64,000 bases of DNA, from NCBI GenBank assembly GCA_049999725.1, contig JBNGIS010034952.1, forward strand, positions 46,390-110,389. The letters run 5' to 3'. The notes beneath the pieces are model-generated. The model was not told the DNA's origin. It saw only the letters and a program-made list of their open reading frames with translations, and made no database searches. The position numbers and the translations under genes are program-made. Position 1 is the stretch's first letter, and each line of letters begins with the position of its first letter. This DNA is from Haplomitrium mnioides (taxonomy: Eukaryota; Marchantiophyta; Haplomitriopsida; Calobryales). This document shows positions 1 through 10,894 of the stretch, in pieces.

Positions 1-348
1 TCTACAGAGCAAGATTGGATTCTAGATCTTTGCTCTGGGTCTGGCACAGGCCTTGTCTGTGCTCTAAAGCTGATGCAAAATTGCATCGCCGTGGAACATG
101 ATAGACGTCAGTCTATCTATATTCCTCAGAGAATTTTGGAGATGGCTTCCTTGCCATCCGATGTGACTGAGTCACAAATAGTATTTGCGTACCACAAGGA
201 ACCTGTTCCTCCTGGTACTGCAGGGGCTTCTGGTGACTCTATAGTGATATCGGGGACTGGAAAGTCTCGTCAGGATTCTCTAGCGGCTGCAGATGCTCAG
301 CCAGTAGATATAGATGAGAGAGTTCCTCCGGAAGAGGAGAGAGTTTGA
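1..348 (+). pseudogene. 3' end of ParB-methyltransferase gene, element copy A (beta-class DNA methyltransferase C-terminus)
   Basis: The reading frame is open from base 1 to the stop at 346-348, giving 115 residues whose upstream part lies outside the window. It opens with STEQDWILDL and continues DLCSGSGTG (bases 25-51), the FxGSG-type AdoMet-binding motif I, then NCIAVEHD, the acidic strand that follows motif I in N4/N6 amino-methyltransferases. In beta-class enzymes motif I is at the C-terminal end, and here it likewise ends the protein, followed by an acidic tail of about 65 residues with no recognised domain. The same sequence recurs at 41340-41970 and 62130-62758. This copy has no stop or frameshift and keeps the glycines of motif I that the other two have lost, so it is the least decayed. 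The family match is strong; activity cannot be judged from a fragment. Confidence 0.8.
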
Positions 349-1276
349 TGACATGTTTGTACTATTTTCAGCAATAATAAAATTTATTTTTTCTAAATCT
401 TTTTTGGCAAATGTTTCATCTTAGTGCTCTTTCATTTTACTACAAGTCTTTCATCAAGATTCCATTTATTTCCCCTAAGCATAAGTTGACTTTTTTGATA
501 GTCCAAGAATGGTTTGAACTCAATTTCTAATCTCAGAATTATGTGTAAGCTTTGCACATTGTTTAGTGTCTTTGCGCATTTAAGGCTTTGTAGTTCTTCT
601 TCGGTTCCCCTACACACTTAAGCTATGCAACTGTTGTTCAGAGTCCCGACACCCATTCGTCAAAGGGTTCTTGTTCAATGTCCATGCTTGCATAGGCTGT
701 AGGGTTCTTTTTTAGACGCTTGGCGTGTTTTTGCTATAGGATTCTAGTTGAAAGTCCATGCGTGCATGGCTTTGTTGTTTTTGTTGAGAGTCAAAGCAAG
801 CAAAGGATTTAGGATTCTTGTTCGGAGTCTATGCGTGCATAGACTTTACGGTTGTGGTTTGGAGTCTATGCTTGCATAGACTTTGTTGGCTACAATGCTC
901 CAAGTCAGGTTTAAAGTCCTTATCCGAATAGACATTTAGGTTTTCCTGTACTTTTTTTCTATCGAAAGATATATATTTTATTTCTTTTTTGTTGAATTTA
1001 ATTTATTTACAATAGTGTCAAGTTTTTTCAAAACATTCGAATAACCAAAATGTTTGCTTTTTAAGTTTTCTTTCTAAATAAAATATTTGACATATAATCT
1101 AAATGGAAAATATGCATTTTTTGTTAACAAAAAACAATTTTTTTTTTTCGAAAAGAAGATTTTAGTTTTAAATTTGATGTTTTTTAATGCCAAATCTTCA
1201 AAAAAAAAATTCGACTATCAAGTGAAACAGGAACCCAGTAGCGGTTCTTGGTTCAAAGTAGCGGTTGTTAAATATA
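349..1276 (+). mobile_element. 3' untranslated and terminal region of element copy A (methyltransferase-side end)
   Basis: Noncoding tail of the transposon after the methyltransferase stop. An AATAATAAAATT stretch just after the stop may serve for polyadenylation. Bases 640-920 hold several degenerate GTCCATGC/GCATGGAC palindromes. The tail aligns with 41971-42818 and 62759-63603 and ends in the shared terminal motif, in which GTAGCGGTT occurs twice about 20 bp apart (1235-1276). Beyond 1276 the sequence switches abruptly to the interior of a DUF7869 gene, so copy A sits inside another copy of the same family. Confidence 0.7.
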
Positions 1277-2575
1277 ATTGCCAATCGTTTCTTCATCATG
1301 ACCAAAAATAAAAGAAAGAACAAAACTTGCAAACCATCAAAGAAAATGCATTGTCAATGATTAGAAGTATTTGGGCATTGTGACTCCTGGTATGGATTAA
1401 AAAAATAGAGATTTTATATTGGCCATCACCATAATAGAATATCGATAAAGATTGTTTGGTGGATGTGTATGTTGTTCGCGCTTTAATTTTCAATCATTCT
1501 ATTGTGTGAGTTTCAAAGGCTATTACCCTCAATTTTGCATCGCCATCTCAACAATATGACACGATATAATAAGAATTCCATTTTGTTTGGATATCCTAGT
1601 TTCTTGATTGCTAAAAATGTTTTTTAGGAAATCAAAGTGGGATTTCTAATAGTCATATATACCTATGATCAAATTGATCAAATGCTCAGTTGATCCTCAA
1701 AACACTTGAAGCATGTCAAGGTTTTTTTTACGCAAATTAGTCTTTTAGAGGCGCCACAATTTTCTAATAATCCAAAACCACAAGTAACTCTTCTACTAGA
1801 AACTTGGGATTTCAAATTGCTTCTACAATAACCTCTTTCTTTGGTTCAAAAGATTAACAACATAACCTTCAATCAACAATTCAAATTCAAGTTGAGTGAT
1901 TTGGATATAAAGATTTGGAGCAAATAAATTTCAACATATGAACTTTGGTTGCCTCAAAATGGTATTCAACAACTCAAGTGCCTACTCGAAGTAGACAAAA
2001 AAAGTTTTAGTACAATGTTGAAGGTTTTTTTTGAAATCAAACAATTGCAAAAAGAATCAAAAGAAGTTGATGTTGACAAAGATAACATAAGTGAGAACTG
2101 CTATAAGTTCTTCACACATTTTGACATTCAATGATGGAATGAGTTTTTCTTGCCCAATACAAGATTGTCACATACATCATTGAAAGAAAGCAAAGAAATC
2201 AAAACAAAATTCACTATTCCAGAGTCACAATCTACAAACTCTTGTAATGATTCTGAAGTGAATGTTGAGAAACAACAAAAAGATGCTCCAATCAAACATA
2301 TATTTTGTCTATAACAAGCAATATATGATGAAGCTTCTAAGTCAAAAGAATGAACCACTTCACATCAAATAATATGTGCTCACAAATTTGGCATCATACA
2401 TGACATGAAAGCCAAAATGCTTATTTGTATTGTTGCATTATTGAACCCAAAGATAAAACCGCTTTGGATTGCAAAGATCTTCACAGTTTTGTTGTTTGAT
2501 GAGGAGTAACCTCCAAATCCAAAATAAATACATGTTCAATGGTTTGTTTATGAGGCTAACAATGTGCTTTTTGGA
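1277..2575 (+). pseudogene. DUF7869-like transposase gene, 3' part, element copy A2 (decayed)
   Basis: Plus-strand relic aligning with the minus-strand gene at 54785-56530. Order: remnant of the first acidic motif near 1350-1375 (GMD retained), NSILFGY and LIAKNVF near 1570-1630 (the LQLDN acidic motif just before them is degraded), YDQIDQ near 1665-1680, a middle region around 1950-2130, and the C-terminal small domain at 2380-2560 (MKAKMLICIVALLNPK, then IKPLWIAK). Many stops and frameshifts. The 5' half is missing because copy A interrupts the gene at 1276. DUF7869 proteins look like DDE transposases and are found in mobile elements of several eukaryotic groups; I name the family from its motif pattern. 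Confidence 0.65.
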
Positions 2576-3238
2576 CTTAATAAAATCATCGTCAGATTTT
2601 ATTGTGTGAGAACCCACTACATGCTTGTGCTGCTCAAGCCTTTACCCACTTTGACAACTAAACCCTATGCGCACATAGACTCTGAAGCAAAACTTAAAGC
2701 CCTTTCACTTATGGACTTTAAAGTAGAGCTAGAAACCCCTTACAAGGTTTGGTCTGTGAAGCTTGTGTGCTCCTAAACTCTGAACCAACACCTCAAACTC
2801 ATAACCCACTTAGACTCTTTCTACAGTTTTTTGCTATTTATTAAATAAATCATTTGTAGTGACATCATGTCTATATGTGCATGATATCTAAACTACAAAT
2901 TTAATCTCAAAATGACTGAATGTTTTATAATCATTGGAATATCACAACATTGGAATGTTTTCTATCCAAATTTCAAGTTTATATGAAAAAACACAGTTTT
3001 TAATCTTTTGATTGAATTTGAGGTTTTCAACATTTTCATAAAAAAACTCAAAATTTCATTGAATTTTGCATGTAAATATCTCTTTTTGATCTAAAAAGAT
3101 TGTTGAAAACACCAAAAATCAAGTAAACTAACTTTCAAAATTTTAAAAGAAAAATACCCTCATTTTGACTTTGCTTTTTCTACAAAATAAATGGTTCCTA
3201 TTTTGAGTGATCTACTCTTGGTTCATAGTAGTAGATGT

Positions 3239-3243
<5 letters not shown>
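2576..3243 (+). mobile_element. Terminal region of element copy A2 (DUF7869-side end)
   Basis: Noncoding, AT-rich tail. Bases 2660-2760 carry the TATGCGCACATAGACT-type palindrome. The end at 3190-3243 has the same design as the methyltransferase-side end: a GGTTCCTATTTT stretch, then two GTAGxxGTT-like units separated by TTGGTTCA. It is followed directly by a CA dinucleotide run. A second DUF7869-side end with the same motif lies at 39780-39948. Confidence 0.55.

Positions 3244-3290
<47 letters not shown>
3244..3290. repeat. (CA)n microsatellite
   Basis: A GC-CA run followed by about 23 uninterrupted CA units. It lies immediately outside the terminal motif of element copy A2. Confidence 0.95.
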
Positions 3291-3291
<1 letters not shown>

Positions 3292-4779
3292 TTGTATAGA
3301 TAAAATAGACATTCTTTGTGTTGATATTGGGTTGTATGTATATATAATATGATAATATATGTGTACCTCTACACCAAACTCAATTATTTTTAGACCAAGC
3401 ATTATTAGGAGTTCAAGATCTTATTTTAGCTAATATACATATAGAGACTCCATCACCAATATACAATGATGATGTATTGATACAATAAGATGATCATATG
3501 CTTGAGAAGGTTGATGTTCGTGTTCATCTACACGAGCAAGCTGGTCAAAATTTTCAAATGAGCACAATGATTTGCATATGCATCCAAACAACATAGAGAT
3601 GACATTGAGTTTCTTATAGATTTGCTTAGTTTATATTTTGGGTCATACGATACCAAATCATATGACAATGATACTATAGTTGACTTTGAAAATGAGGGTA
3701 TAGATGAACATCATGAACATGGCATTTATAAGAATAAAGATTGAGGAGCTTATTGTTGTGGTGAGATTCCAAAAGCTACATATAATCATGATCATAAGAG
3801 ATCTTGACATATGTGTAAGAACAAGCACAAACATTATTGTATTCAAGAGTACTTCTTAGTAAGTAAAGCAATACTTTTGTAATTAGAATTATGATCATAT
3901 GATGAGTTATGCAGTACAACTTGAGCGAGTTCATGATCAAGTTTTTCATTTCAAAAAAGTTATTTTATTTTTCTTTTTGTTGTAGATTGGAAGCAACATT
4001 GTTGTTGTTGAATATGTAACAAATAACAACTCAAAACATTATTAGTAACCTATACATCGATGATGTGTTTAGCACTTTACACATATAATTATTGTCTTAA
4101 CTGCACACTCCTCACATTAAGACCTGAGATTTGAAAACTAATAAAAAACATTTGGATTGGATTACAAGGTGTACAATGCTTGCGTAAATGATTATATGAT
4201 ACAAAAATGCCCACAAAGTAACTTTTGTTGTCAATTTATGTCATCTAGTTAGCACATAGAAAAGAGTTATCAAAAAACACATGAAAATGTAGAAGTATCT
4301 CTTAGTAGTGCCTTTGTGCGCACCTACAAATGCGTTTTGTTGTTAGGCCTCTAGAAAAATGACAAATATCTATAAAATACCAAAAATCTATAAAGTGCTT
4401 CATATCAATAATTTCTAAGTGTTTGTTTTTGTGCATGTTTTAGAAGAAAACACAAATCTAGAAAGAGCCTACCAAAACATATGTTAGGAGCTTTTGTATA
4501 TCCTCTAAAAAATGCATTAAATGCCAAAAACGTCTTATATTAACTTTTGTTAGAAAAACATCTAAGGTGTTATATCAGCGTTTGTTGGAAAAGTACATAA
4601 GAATAAGAAAGCACTTTTTTCCCAATTCTCAAAAGAGGCTAAAATCTAGAAATCACCTTCCTCGACAACAATTTTCAAAGAACATCCTTACAAAGGCAAT
4701 TTTTGGTCAAACGCTTTACTTGTTGATTTGTAGTAGCATATGGATCATTTCAAAAGTACTCATGTTAATCGAATTGCTT
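3291..4779. other. AT-rich stretch without a recognised gene
   Basis: No domain or repeat end recognised. A short plus-strand frame around 3610-3750 (DLLSLYFGSYDTKSYDND) could be a retrotransposon gag relic, but it is interrupted and unsupported by any motif. Confidence 0.4.
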
Positions 4780-5826
4780 TCTCATGTATCAATTTCAAAG
4801 TACTTTTGTTGAAGAGAAAACTTCTCCATTGATTGATTGCAAGAGTATTACAAGGTTGTTCTTCTTCCAAGAGTATTGCAAAGTACTCTTGTTGGAGAAC
4901 TCACTTTCTTTGTTAATAAATCTGAAAGCACTTATGTTAAACAACTCACTTCTCTTCTAATTGATTCCAAGAGTATTCTAAAGTCTTTTAGTTGAAAACC
5001 CAACTTTCATTATTAGTCAATTCCAAATATCTCTTGTTGAAAAGTTGGCTTCTCCATTGATGAATTTTAACAATGCTCCAAAGTACTCTTGTTGAAGAAC
5101 TGACTTTCTCCATTAAGTAATTCCAAAGTACTCTTGTTGAAGAGATGACTTCCTCATTGATCAGTTCAACAAGTACTCCAAAGTATTGTTGTTGAAGAAT
5201 TGACTTTCTCCATGGACCAACTTCCAAGAGTGCTCCAAAGTTTTCTTGGTAGCAATTGACTTTCTCTATAGACTAATTTCAAATTACTCTTGTTGAAAAG
5301 CTCATTTCATCATTGATCAATTCAAAGAGTATTCTTAAGTACTTTGATGAAAAACTCACTCTCCATGTTGATCAATTTCAAAATACTCTTGTTGAGGAAT
5401 TAACTTTTCCCATTTATCGATTCCAAAGTACTCAATCAACTCTAATAGTATTCCCAATATATTGCTGTTATTGAAGAACATACTTTCTTCATTGATAGTT
5501 TTTAAGCTATTCTTCTTGAAGAGGTGATTTCCTCATTGATAACCTCCTACATCAATTTCAAAATACTCTTGTTAAAGAATTGACTTACTCTATGGATCAT
5601 TTCCAAAGTACTCTTGTTGAACAACTTGCTTTATTGTCTATCAAATCCAAGAGTAGTTCATAATACTCTTATTCAAGTATTGACTTTCCACATTATTAGT
5701 GAAGAACTAACTTTGTGTATTAACCAATTTCAAAGAACTCTTGTTGAAGAACTGAGTTTTTGTGTTGATCAATTCAAAAGTAGCATTGTTGAAGAACTCA
5801 TTAAAAAGTGTACTCAAAATTCATAT
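4780..5826. repeat. Tandem minisatellite, left part (about 44-bp units)
   Basis: Degenerate head-to-tail units built around GATCAATTCCAAAGTACTC then TTGTTGAAGAACTGAC, roughly 44 bp each and variable in length. The same unit family resumes at 25626, on the far side of the copia element, so this looks like one array split by that insertion. The unit length varies and stops are frequent, so it is not coding. Confidence 0.8.
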
Positions 5827-6565
5827 TGAAGAGTTGAGGAAGTTGTTGAGAGAGAGCACTTAATACAAAAATTTATTGAAGAAGACAACCAAAATATGAA
5901 TTGCAACTAACTAGAAATCAGTTTTGCAAGCCACCACAAAATTAGAACCACAAGATCACAAATCACATTTAGGCTATAATGAAAATTCTTGAGAATGTTC
6001 TTCTATTAAAATTTCAATCATAACTGAAGGAGGATGGTTGTCTATTGAAGAGTTGACCCAAAATCGTAGCTGTGATATAGCAATGCACAAAATCTAACAT
6101 ACACAATTAGGATGGCAGTTAGATGGAGACCTGCTAATGAAGTCACTCAATGATAGCAAATATAAATTCTAATCTATAAATCAAAAAGGGAGAAAAATAA
6201 AAAATGCCAGCAACCTTCTTGCAACTTGCAATTTGGAAGTTGTTTGCAAATGAGAGCTCTCGATACTGGGAAATTATTTGCAACTGAAGATGCAACGCAA
6301 AAGAGTTTCTCATAAATATGTACACAAATCAATGTTATCTTACGCTAGGAATGCAATGGGCGCACATAACAAAACAAGAGGTGCGACAATAATTGTTCAT
6401 GATAGAGGCATTGCTTGAGTGTGGTGTCACATGTGATGACTTAAAGTCTACCTAAATATAAGAGCACATGCATCATGCTCTATTTTATATGCTACATACT
6501 AAAATGTCACTTTTCGAAGAGCCTTGTGCCACATCCATGATAGCAACCATTAATAAATCTCTTAG
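5827..6565 (-). mobile_element. Ty1/copia element, 3' LTR (left end)
   Basis: About 740 bp that align with 19813-20500 plus 25447-25625. It starts TGAAGAGTTGAGG and contains the shared GAGAGAGAG run, the CAGxTTTGCAAGCCAC block and CATTAATAAATCTCTTAGCT near its right edge. The right edge joins directly to reverse-transcriptase coding sequence, so the rest of RT and RNase H is deleted. It supplies the empty-site sequence for the chromovirus inserted at 20501. The exact borders are approximate. Confidence 0.6.
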
Positions 6566-7538
6566 CTAGCTGAACTTTGTTGTCTTTTGGTACATCTCTC
6601 ACAATCCAAATCCTAATCTGTATCGAAGTCTGGTACTCATCTTTCATATCTAGCTCCTACTGTTTAGCATCATCCCATTCTATGGCATGTTTAAGGCTCG
6701 TTCATTCTTGCTCAATAACAACTTTTGTCTCACCTTTCTCTCTTCCAAGCCTAGCAATCAGTTTTCAGAGTCTATGTAAATTCCTCACATATTGCAATTC
6801 TATTTCCTTGCTTTATATGGATTCCTCTAAAATTGCTAGTCCACCTTCTGCAAGTTGTTGTCTAAAAGTCTAACTAGCTCTCCATCACCTAGAGTAATCC
6901 TTGGGACATCATAGAGAGCATGGCTTGGATTTGCATCCACCCTATTTGCTACCTCCCACTTACTAAAAATGACATACCTTAACTAGATTTGTTTTTCTTG
7001 TTGTTGGGTTGCACATACATATGCCTTCTTTTCTTTCACTATACCCATGGAAAAATACACTTTGTCGTCATAGGTTTGAACTTTTTGTGGAGTGTCGCAT
7101 GAACCAAGACACATGTATTGCAACCAAAACTAAGAGATGCTTTGTGGATGGTTGAATCCCCAAGCTTCCCAATGTGTCAACCCTCCAATTGCTTTTTGTG
7201 GTGCTAATTTTCTTTAGTCATAGCTACTGCCATTGCTTGGAGCTTGTCCTCCAAGCTAGCATATGCAACATGCTTCCAACATGCATTTTTTTGTTAAGCC
7301 ATACTACAACACCAACTTGGTGTGGAGAATTTTCAGCAATCATCTATGGTTTTATGCCTCTCTTCAAAGAAAGTAATAGAATTGTTGCCATCACTTCTAA
7401 AAATCTTGACACTATTGTCAACTCCATTTTTCATCCCAACAAGATATGACATTGTGAAACATCTCATCTTTGTTGTGCATAAAGTAGACAAAAGAACTCT
7501 TTGATTTCTCATTTATGAATGATAAAAAAAAACATGTA
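6566..7538 (-). pseudogene. Ty1/copia pol relic: integrase and start of reverse transcriptase
   Basis: Minus strand, from right to left: integrase core FFLSFINEKSKSSFVYF (about 7535-7480), the ARSMLEAC-type segment (about 7290, KNACWKH), the KCIFPW and KKRRHMCVQP block after the core (about 7050-6990; K-C-I-F-L-G-Y in the family), VPRITLGDGE (about 6890), then the start of RT near 6700-6580 (WDDAKQ ... DEYQTSIQ ... VRDVPKDNKV, the family's ExxSLxxNxTWxLVxLP segment). Several stops and shifts. The 5' part of the same element (gag and pre-integrase finger) is at 18579-19812, separated by the 11-kb chromovirus compound. Confidence 0.7.
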
Positions 7539-7543
7539 TTAAG

Positions 7544-8064
7544 AGATCCATTGGAACTCAAAGACAAATTCCAAATGAATAAGAACTTATAGTGAACTCT
7601 AATAGAGCTCTTCAACCAAATACCAATAAGTCAAGAAAAACCAAGCAAAGCCACTACAAGATAACTCTAGTAGAGTTATACAACTCAAGGTCCAAGCTAA
7701 AGCCAAGAGTGCAAGCAAAGTCAAGCAACCAAATAACCCAAGCAATTTGAGAGGAACTCTAGAATGAGAAGTAGGGCAATGAAGCCCTATTATTTATGCA
7801 AGAGAAGGAGGTGTCATCCCCTTTCTTTACTTACAAGTAACTTCCAATTTTAGCTCTAAAAGTGATCCTATATTACTTCTCTAAAAGTACCTTGAAGGCA
7901 AGTAATCTTATCTCACTTCAACTCTAAAAGTAACCTTATACCACTCCACTTAAAGTAACTTCAAAGGCAAGTAAAATGATTTCAACCCTAAAAGAGACCC
8001 TCTACCACTTCCTTCACTCCTCTCTATGTTCTTATATATAGCACATCATACTTGTACTATTACA
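7544..8064 (-). mobile_element. G1 3' LTR
   Basis: About 520 bp, closely similar to 14765-15295 and to the interrupted LTR at 17645-18573. It ends ...CTATTACA at 8064. On the minus strand a TATATAAGAACATAGAG promoter-like segment (8028-8044) lies just inside that end. Confidence 0.8.
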
Positions 8065-8187
8065 TAATTATTGCCTTCTAATCGATAACATCCTTGTCAT
8101 GGCAGACATTTTCAAATAATTGAATAACCTCTTGAGCATTCTCAAGGTTAGAACACAACTCCCAAGTAGAATTGTGAAGTAGATATC

Positions 8188-8729
8188 TGTAACACTACAC
8201 ACATACATCACACACCAAAATTAGCACAAACACATACAAGAGTAGCGCATAAAGGACTTCAAGAACCCACAAGGTAAGAGATGCCCAACAAGGCACTCTC
8301 CCTTCTTTATATACTAACTTAGAAGTACTTTGCTTACATAGGTGGCGAAACCCCATTGGTTCCTTTTCTATCCTCCTCTAATTGGACCACCCTTTTTCCT
8401 CTTTCATTGATTGGACCACCCTTTACTTTTATTCTCCTTCTGCCACGTGTCCTTATCTTAGAACCTTCCATTTCTCTTTAGTTCTTCTTCTGCCACGTGT
8501 CCTTATCTTAGAACCTTCTATTTGCTTTAATCCTCCGCTTGCCACGTGTCCTTATCCTCTTCTAAAGTAGCCTTTCTTTCACTTTAATTCATTGACTTTC
8601 TCTCCTCTTGCCACGTGTCACTCTCTCTATAATAGCACTCGCTTTTTAACACTCTAACTTAGTGATAGCTTTCTAGATCTAGTTGTCTCCATTTTTAGTT
8701 TGTGCTTACTAAAGTTAGTGACCGTTACA
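8188..8729 (-). mobile_element. 542-bp solo-LTR-like insertion with four G-boxes (TSD ATATC)
   Basis: A TGTAACAC...CCGTTACA segment flanked by ATATC on both sides (8183-8187 and 8730-8734) that interrupts the chromodomain-coding end of G1; G2 has the uninterrupted sequence near 15415. TG...CA ends plus a 5-bp duplication are the mark of an LTR. No coding sequence inside. On the minus strand four GACACGTGGC boxes lie upstream of a TATATAAAG box at about 8311-8320, so the LTR reads leftward, with about 130 bp of R-U5 ending at 8188. Confidence 0.75.
8311..8619 (-). promoter_or_regulatory. TATA box with four upstream G-box/ABRE-type repeats
   Basis: GCCACGTGTC occurs at 8442-8451, 8492-8501, 8541-8550 and 8610-8619, spaced 50, 49 and 69 bp, mostly followed by a conserved CTTATCTTAGAACC segment. 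The reverse-strand TATATAAAG at about 8311-8320 lies downstream of all four in the minus direction. CACGTG cores with this flank are known plant bZIP/bHLH binding sites (abscisic acid and light responses); their use here is inferred. Confidence 0.7.
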
Positions 8730-9010
8730 ATATCCCTTCCACAAAACTTTATATTGAGCTTAAATATGTCACGTATGTTTCGGGACTCGTTTAGCCAAAA
8801 TGCGGCCTGCCTCATATTCTTCATCAAGTTTGTACGCAATGAGAGAAATAACTTGAGAAATTGAGAAATGACCATTCAAAGTTGGAGATAACTTACGGAC
8901 TTGAGTATCTAAAGACAAAGACACATCTTGAATAGAAAACATAACTTGGTCACCTAAAACATGAGAGAAATCACGATGATGTTTATTGACATATTTTGTT
9001 TTTGCCAATT

Positions 9011-9880
9011 TTAGGCAATAACAAGATGGTTTTGGGCATCTTTGAAAGAGGAAGATAAATGAGACAAAAAGATAAAAAGACTTAAAAATTTGGGAGAGGA
9101 AGGAGAAAGCAATCCATGTAGAACAAGAGGATGTTGACCTAAATTAAGAAAGAAAGTAGAAAATTTAGTACTTGATTGTTTGGAGTTGTTGTATACAAAC
9201 TCCATAGCCGGTAAGAAACTATCCCAATCCATGTGATGAATGTTAATAAATGTTCAAACCATGTTCTCTACAGTGTGGTTCATGCATTTGATTTGTCCAT
9301 CTATTTGAGAATGATAAGTTGTAGGCATATATAGTTTGGTACCCAAAAGTGTGAACAACTTTCGCCGAAACTTCCTACTGAATCGTATATCTCTATCAGA
9401 TATTAACACCTTTGATATTCCATGATAACGGATGATTGCATCAAGGTAAATGTTCGTCAACTATAGAGCATCCATCATATCCACAGTCGGTGCTAGATAA
9501 ATATATTTTCCTAGCTTGTCCACAAACACCACAATAGCAGTAAACCTATAAGACGTGGTTGAAAAAAAAGTGGCAAGATCCTAATTTACATGTTCCCAAT
9601 GAGTAGTAAGAATCAGTAGTGGTTGAGAAAGGCTAGTTGGTTTTTGATTTGAAGCCTTGTTTTGTTGAGAACTTTCACAAGAAGAAAATAAGCCATCAAC
9701 ACATTAAGCTAGGTTTGGCCACCACCAAGTGCGTTGAAGAAACTCTATAGTCTTATCTACCTCAAGATGTTGAGAGATTGGAATGTCATGTGCTTCTTGT
9801 AAATAGACAATTTGAAGCAAATTAGATTGTGGAATATATATATTTGATGGTCTTGATAGAGAAAACCATCCCACTTGGAA
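9011..9880 (-). pseudogene. G1 integrase core (decayed)
   Basis: Minus strand. Visible pieces: the zinc-finger region with WWxPNLA near 9710-9730, the catalytic-core segment ISDRDIRFSRKF with the second Asp (about 9390-9420), YHSQIDGQ (PQTDGQ in the family) and DWDSFLPAMEFVYNNSKQ (about 9180-9230). Interrupted by stops; neighbour order is the same as in G4. Confidence 0.8.
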
Positions 9881-10894
9881 AAGGTATGATACTCATTATC
9901 TTTGACCGCCAAACGTGCCCTAATAAGATCAAAGAAGGCATCTTCTTATAAATTTTGTCAAAAGCTGTCAGTGGTTGCTTCATCAAGATGTAATGTACTA
10001 ATAGCTACAACCTCCAATGTATTTAGTCGATGATCCAGTCTTTGTGACAATGCATCAAGAATGGTGTGGAACCTTCTCAACTTGTACTCCAACTTGATAT
10101 TAAGGAGCTATAGCTAATCTTCCCATTGATGATAGTGACTTGTCATATTTTCCAAGTGAATTGATTACAGCAAGGACTTGCAATCGGTGCACATATGTAT
10201 ATGCTTTCTTAAATGATAGTGTCTCCAAATTTTAGTAGCACAAACCATCACCAATTGCTCTCTATCCCTTGTAGAAGAATTTCCTTCCCCTGCACTTAGT
10301 CGGTGTGATATGAAGGCGATTAGATGAAGTCCATCTTCAAATTATTATTGCAATATTGCTCCAATAGAAAAATAAGATTCATCAAAATCAACTATAAAAT
10401 GTGTCTTTGGGTCATATGGTTGTTGAATTGGACGAGAAGACATTGTATCCTTGAGTTGTTGAAATGCCCTTGCTCTTTGGCCGCCTATTGAAACTTTGCC
10501 TCTTTCTCTAGCAAATTTGTAAGTTTTGCAACAATAAAAGCATATTAATGGATGAATCTTTGACAAAAACTTGCTAATCCATTGAAAGCTTGAATATCCT
10601 TTGCATTATTTGGTGTTAGTCACTCTATAATAGCCTTAATTTTCTCTTCCTCTATCTTCATGTCATCCACAGACACTTTGCACCCTAGTCCAAGATACTT
10701 ACAATCAAATATGAAGTTCTCATATGCACCAAAAATTGTCTTCCCATCATATGTTTTTGGCATTGGAAATCGCCATAACTCTCTTCTTCTTGAAAAGTCA
10801 CTATTTCTTTCATTCTTACTTCCAAAAGGTGTGAAGGATGTTCAAACCGTTGTTGAATTGCTTGAACCACTACTCCTTTATTCTCTATGTAGCT
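9881..10894 (-). pseudogene. G1 RNase H/RT remnant fused to gag (internal deletion)
   Basis: Minus strand. RNase H start HFIVDFDESYFSIGAIL at about 10345-10410, the linker AFQQLKDTMSSRPI before it, RT thumb region KIEEEKIKAI near 10650, and then, in frame, the gag start MPKTYDGK (about 10760) read as ...FIFDC joined to YLGLGCKV at about 10700. In G4 these two points are about 1.75 kb apart (gag end, protease, most of RT). Codons remain in frame across the joint. Upstream gag continues to the insertion at 10895. Confidence 0.8.

Larger units (their letters stand above)
8065..9010 (-). pseudogene. G1 pol 3' end: integrase C-terminus and chromodomain (broken)
   Basis: Minus strand, split by the 542-bp insertion. 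Frame 8769-9008 gives HHRDFSHVLGDQVMFS, then DTQVRKLSPTLNGHFSIS, the post-core integrase barrel of chromoviruses, and then a deletion directly into EEYEAGRILAKRV, the start of the chromodomain. The chromodomain tail lies in 8065-8187. Compared with G4 about 45 residues between barrel and chromodomain are lost. Confidence 0.75.

Noticed and set aside
1-348. Bacterial or phage contamination as the source of the methyltransferase
   Set aside because: Homologous copies have GT-AG introns, lie nested in plant retroelements and share noncoding tails and ends.
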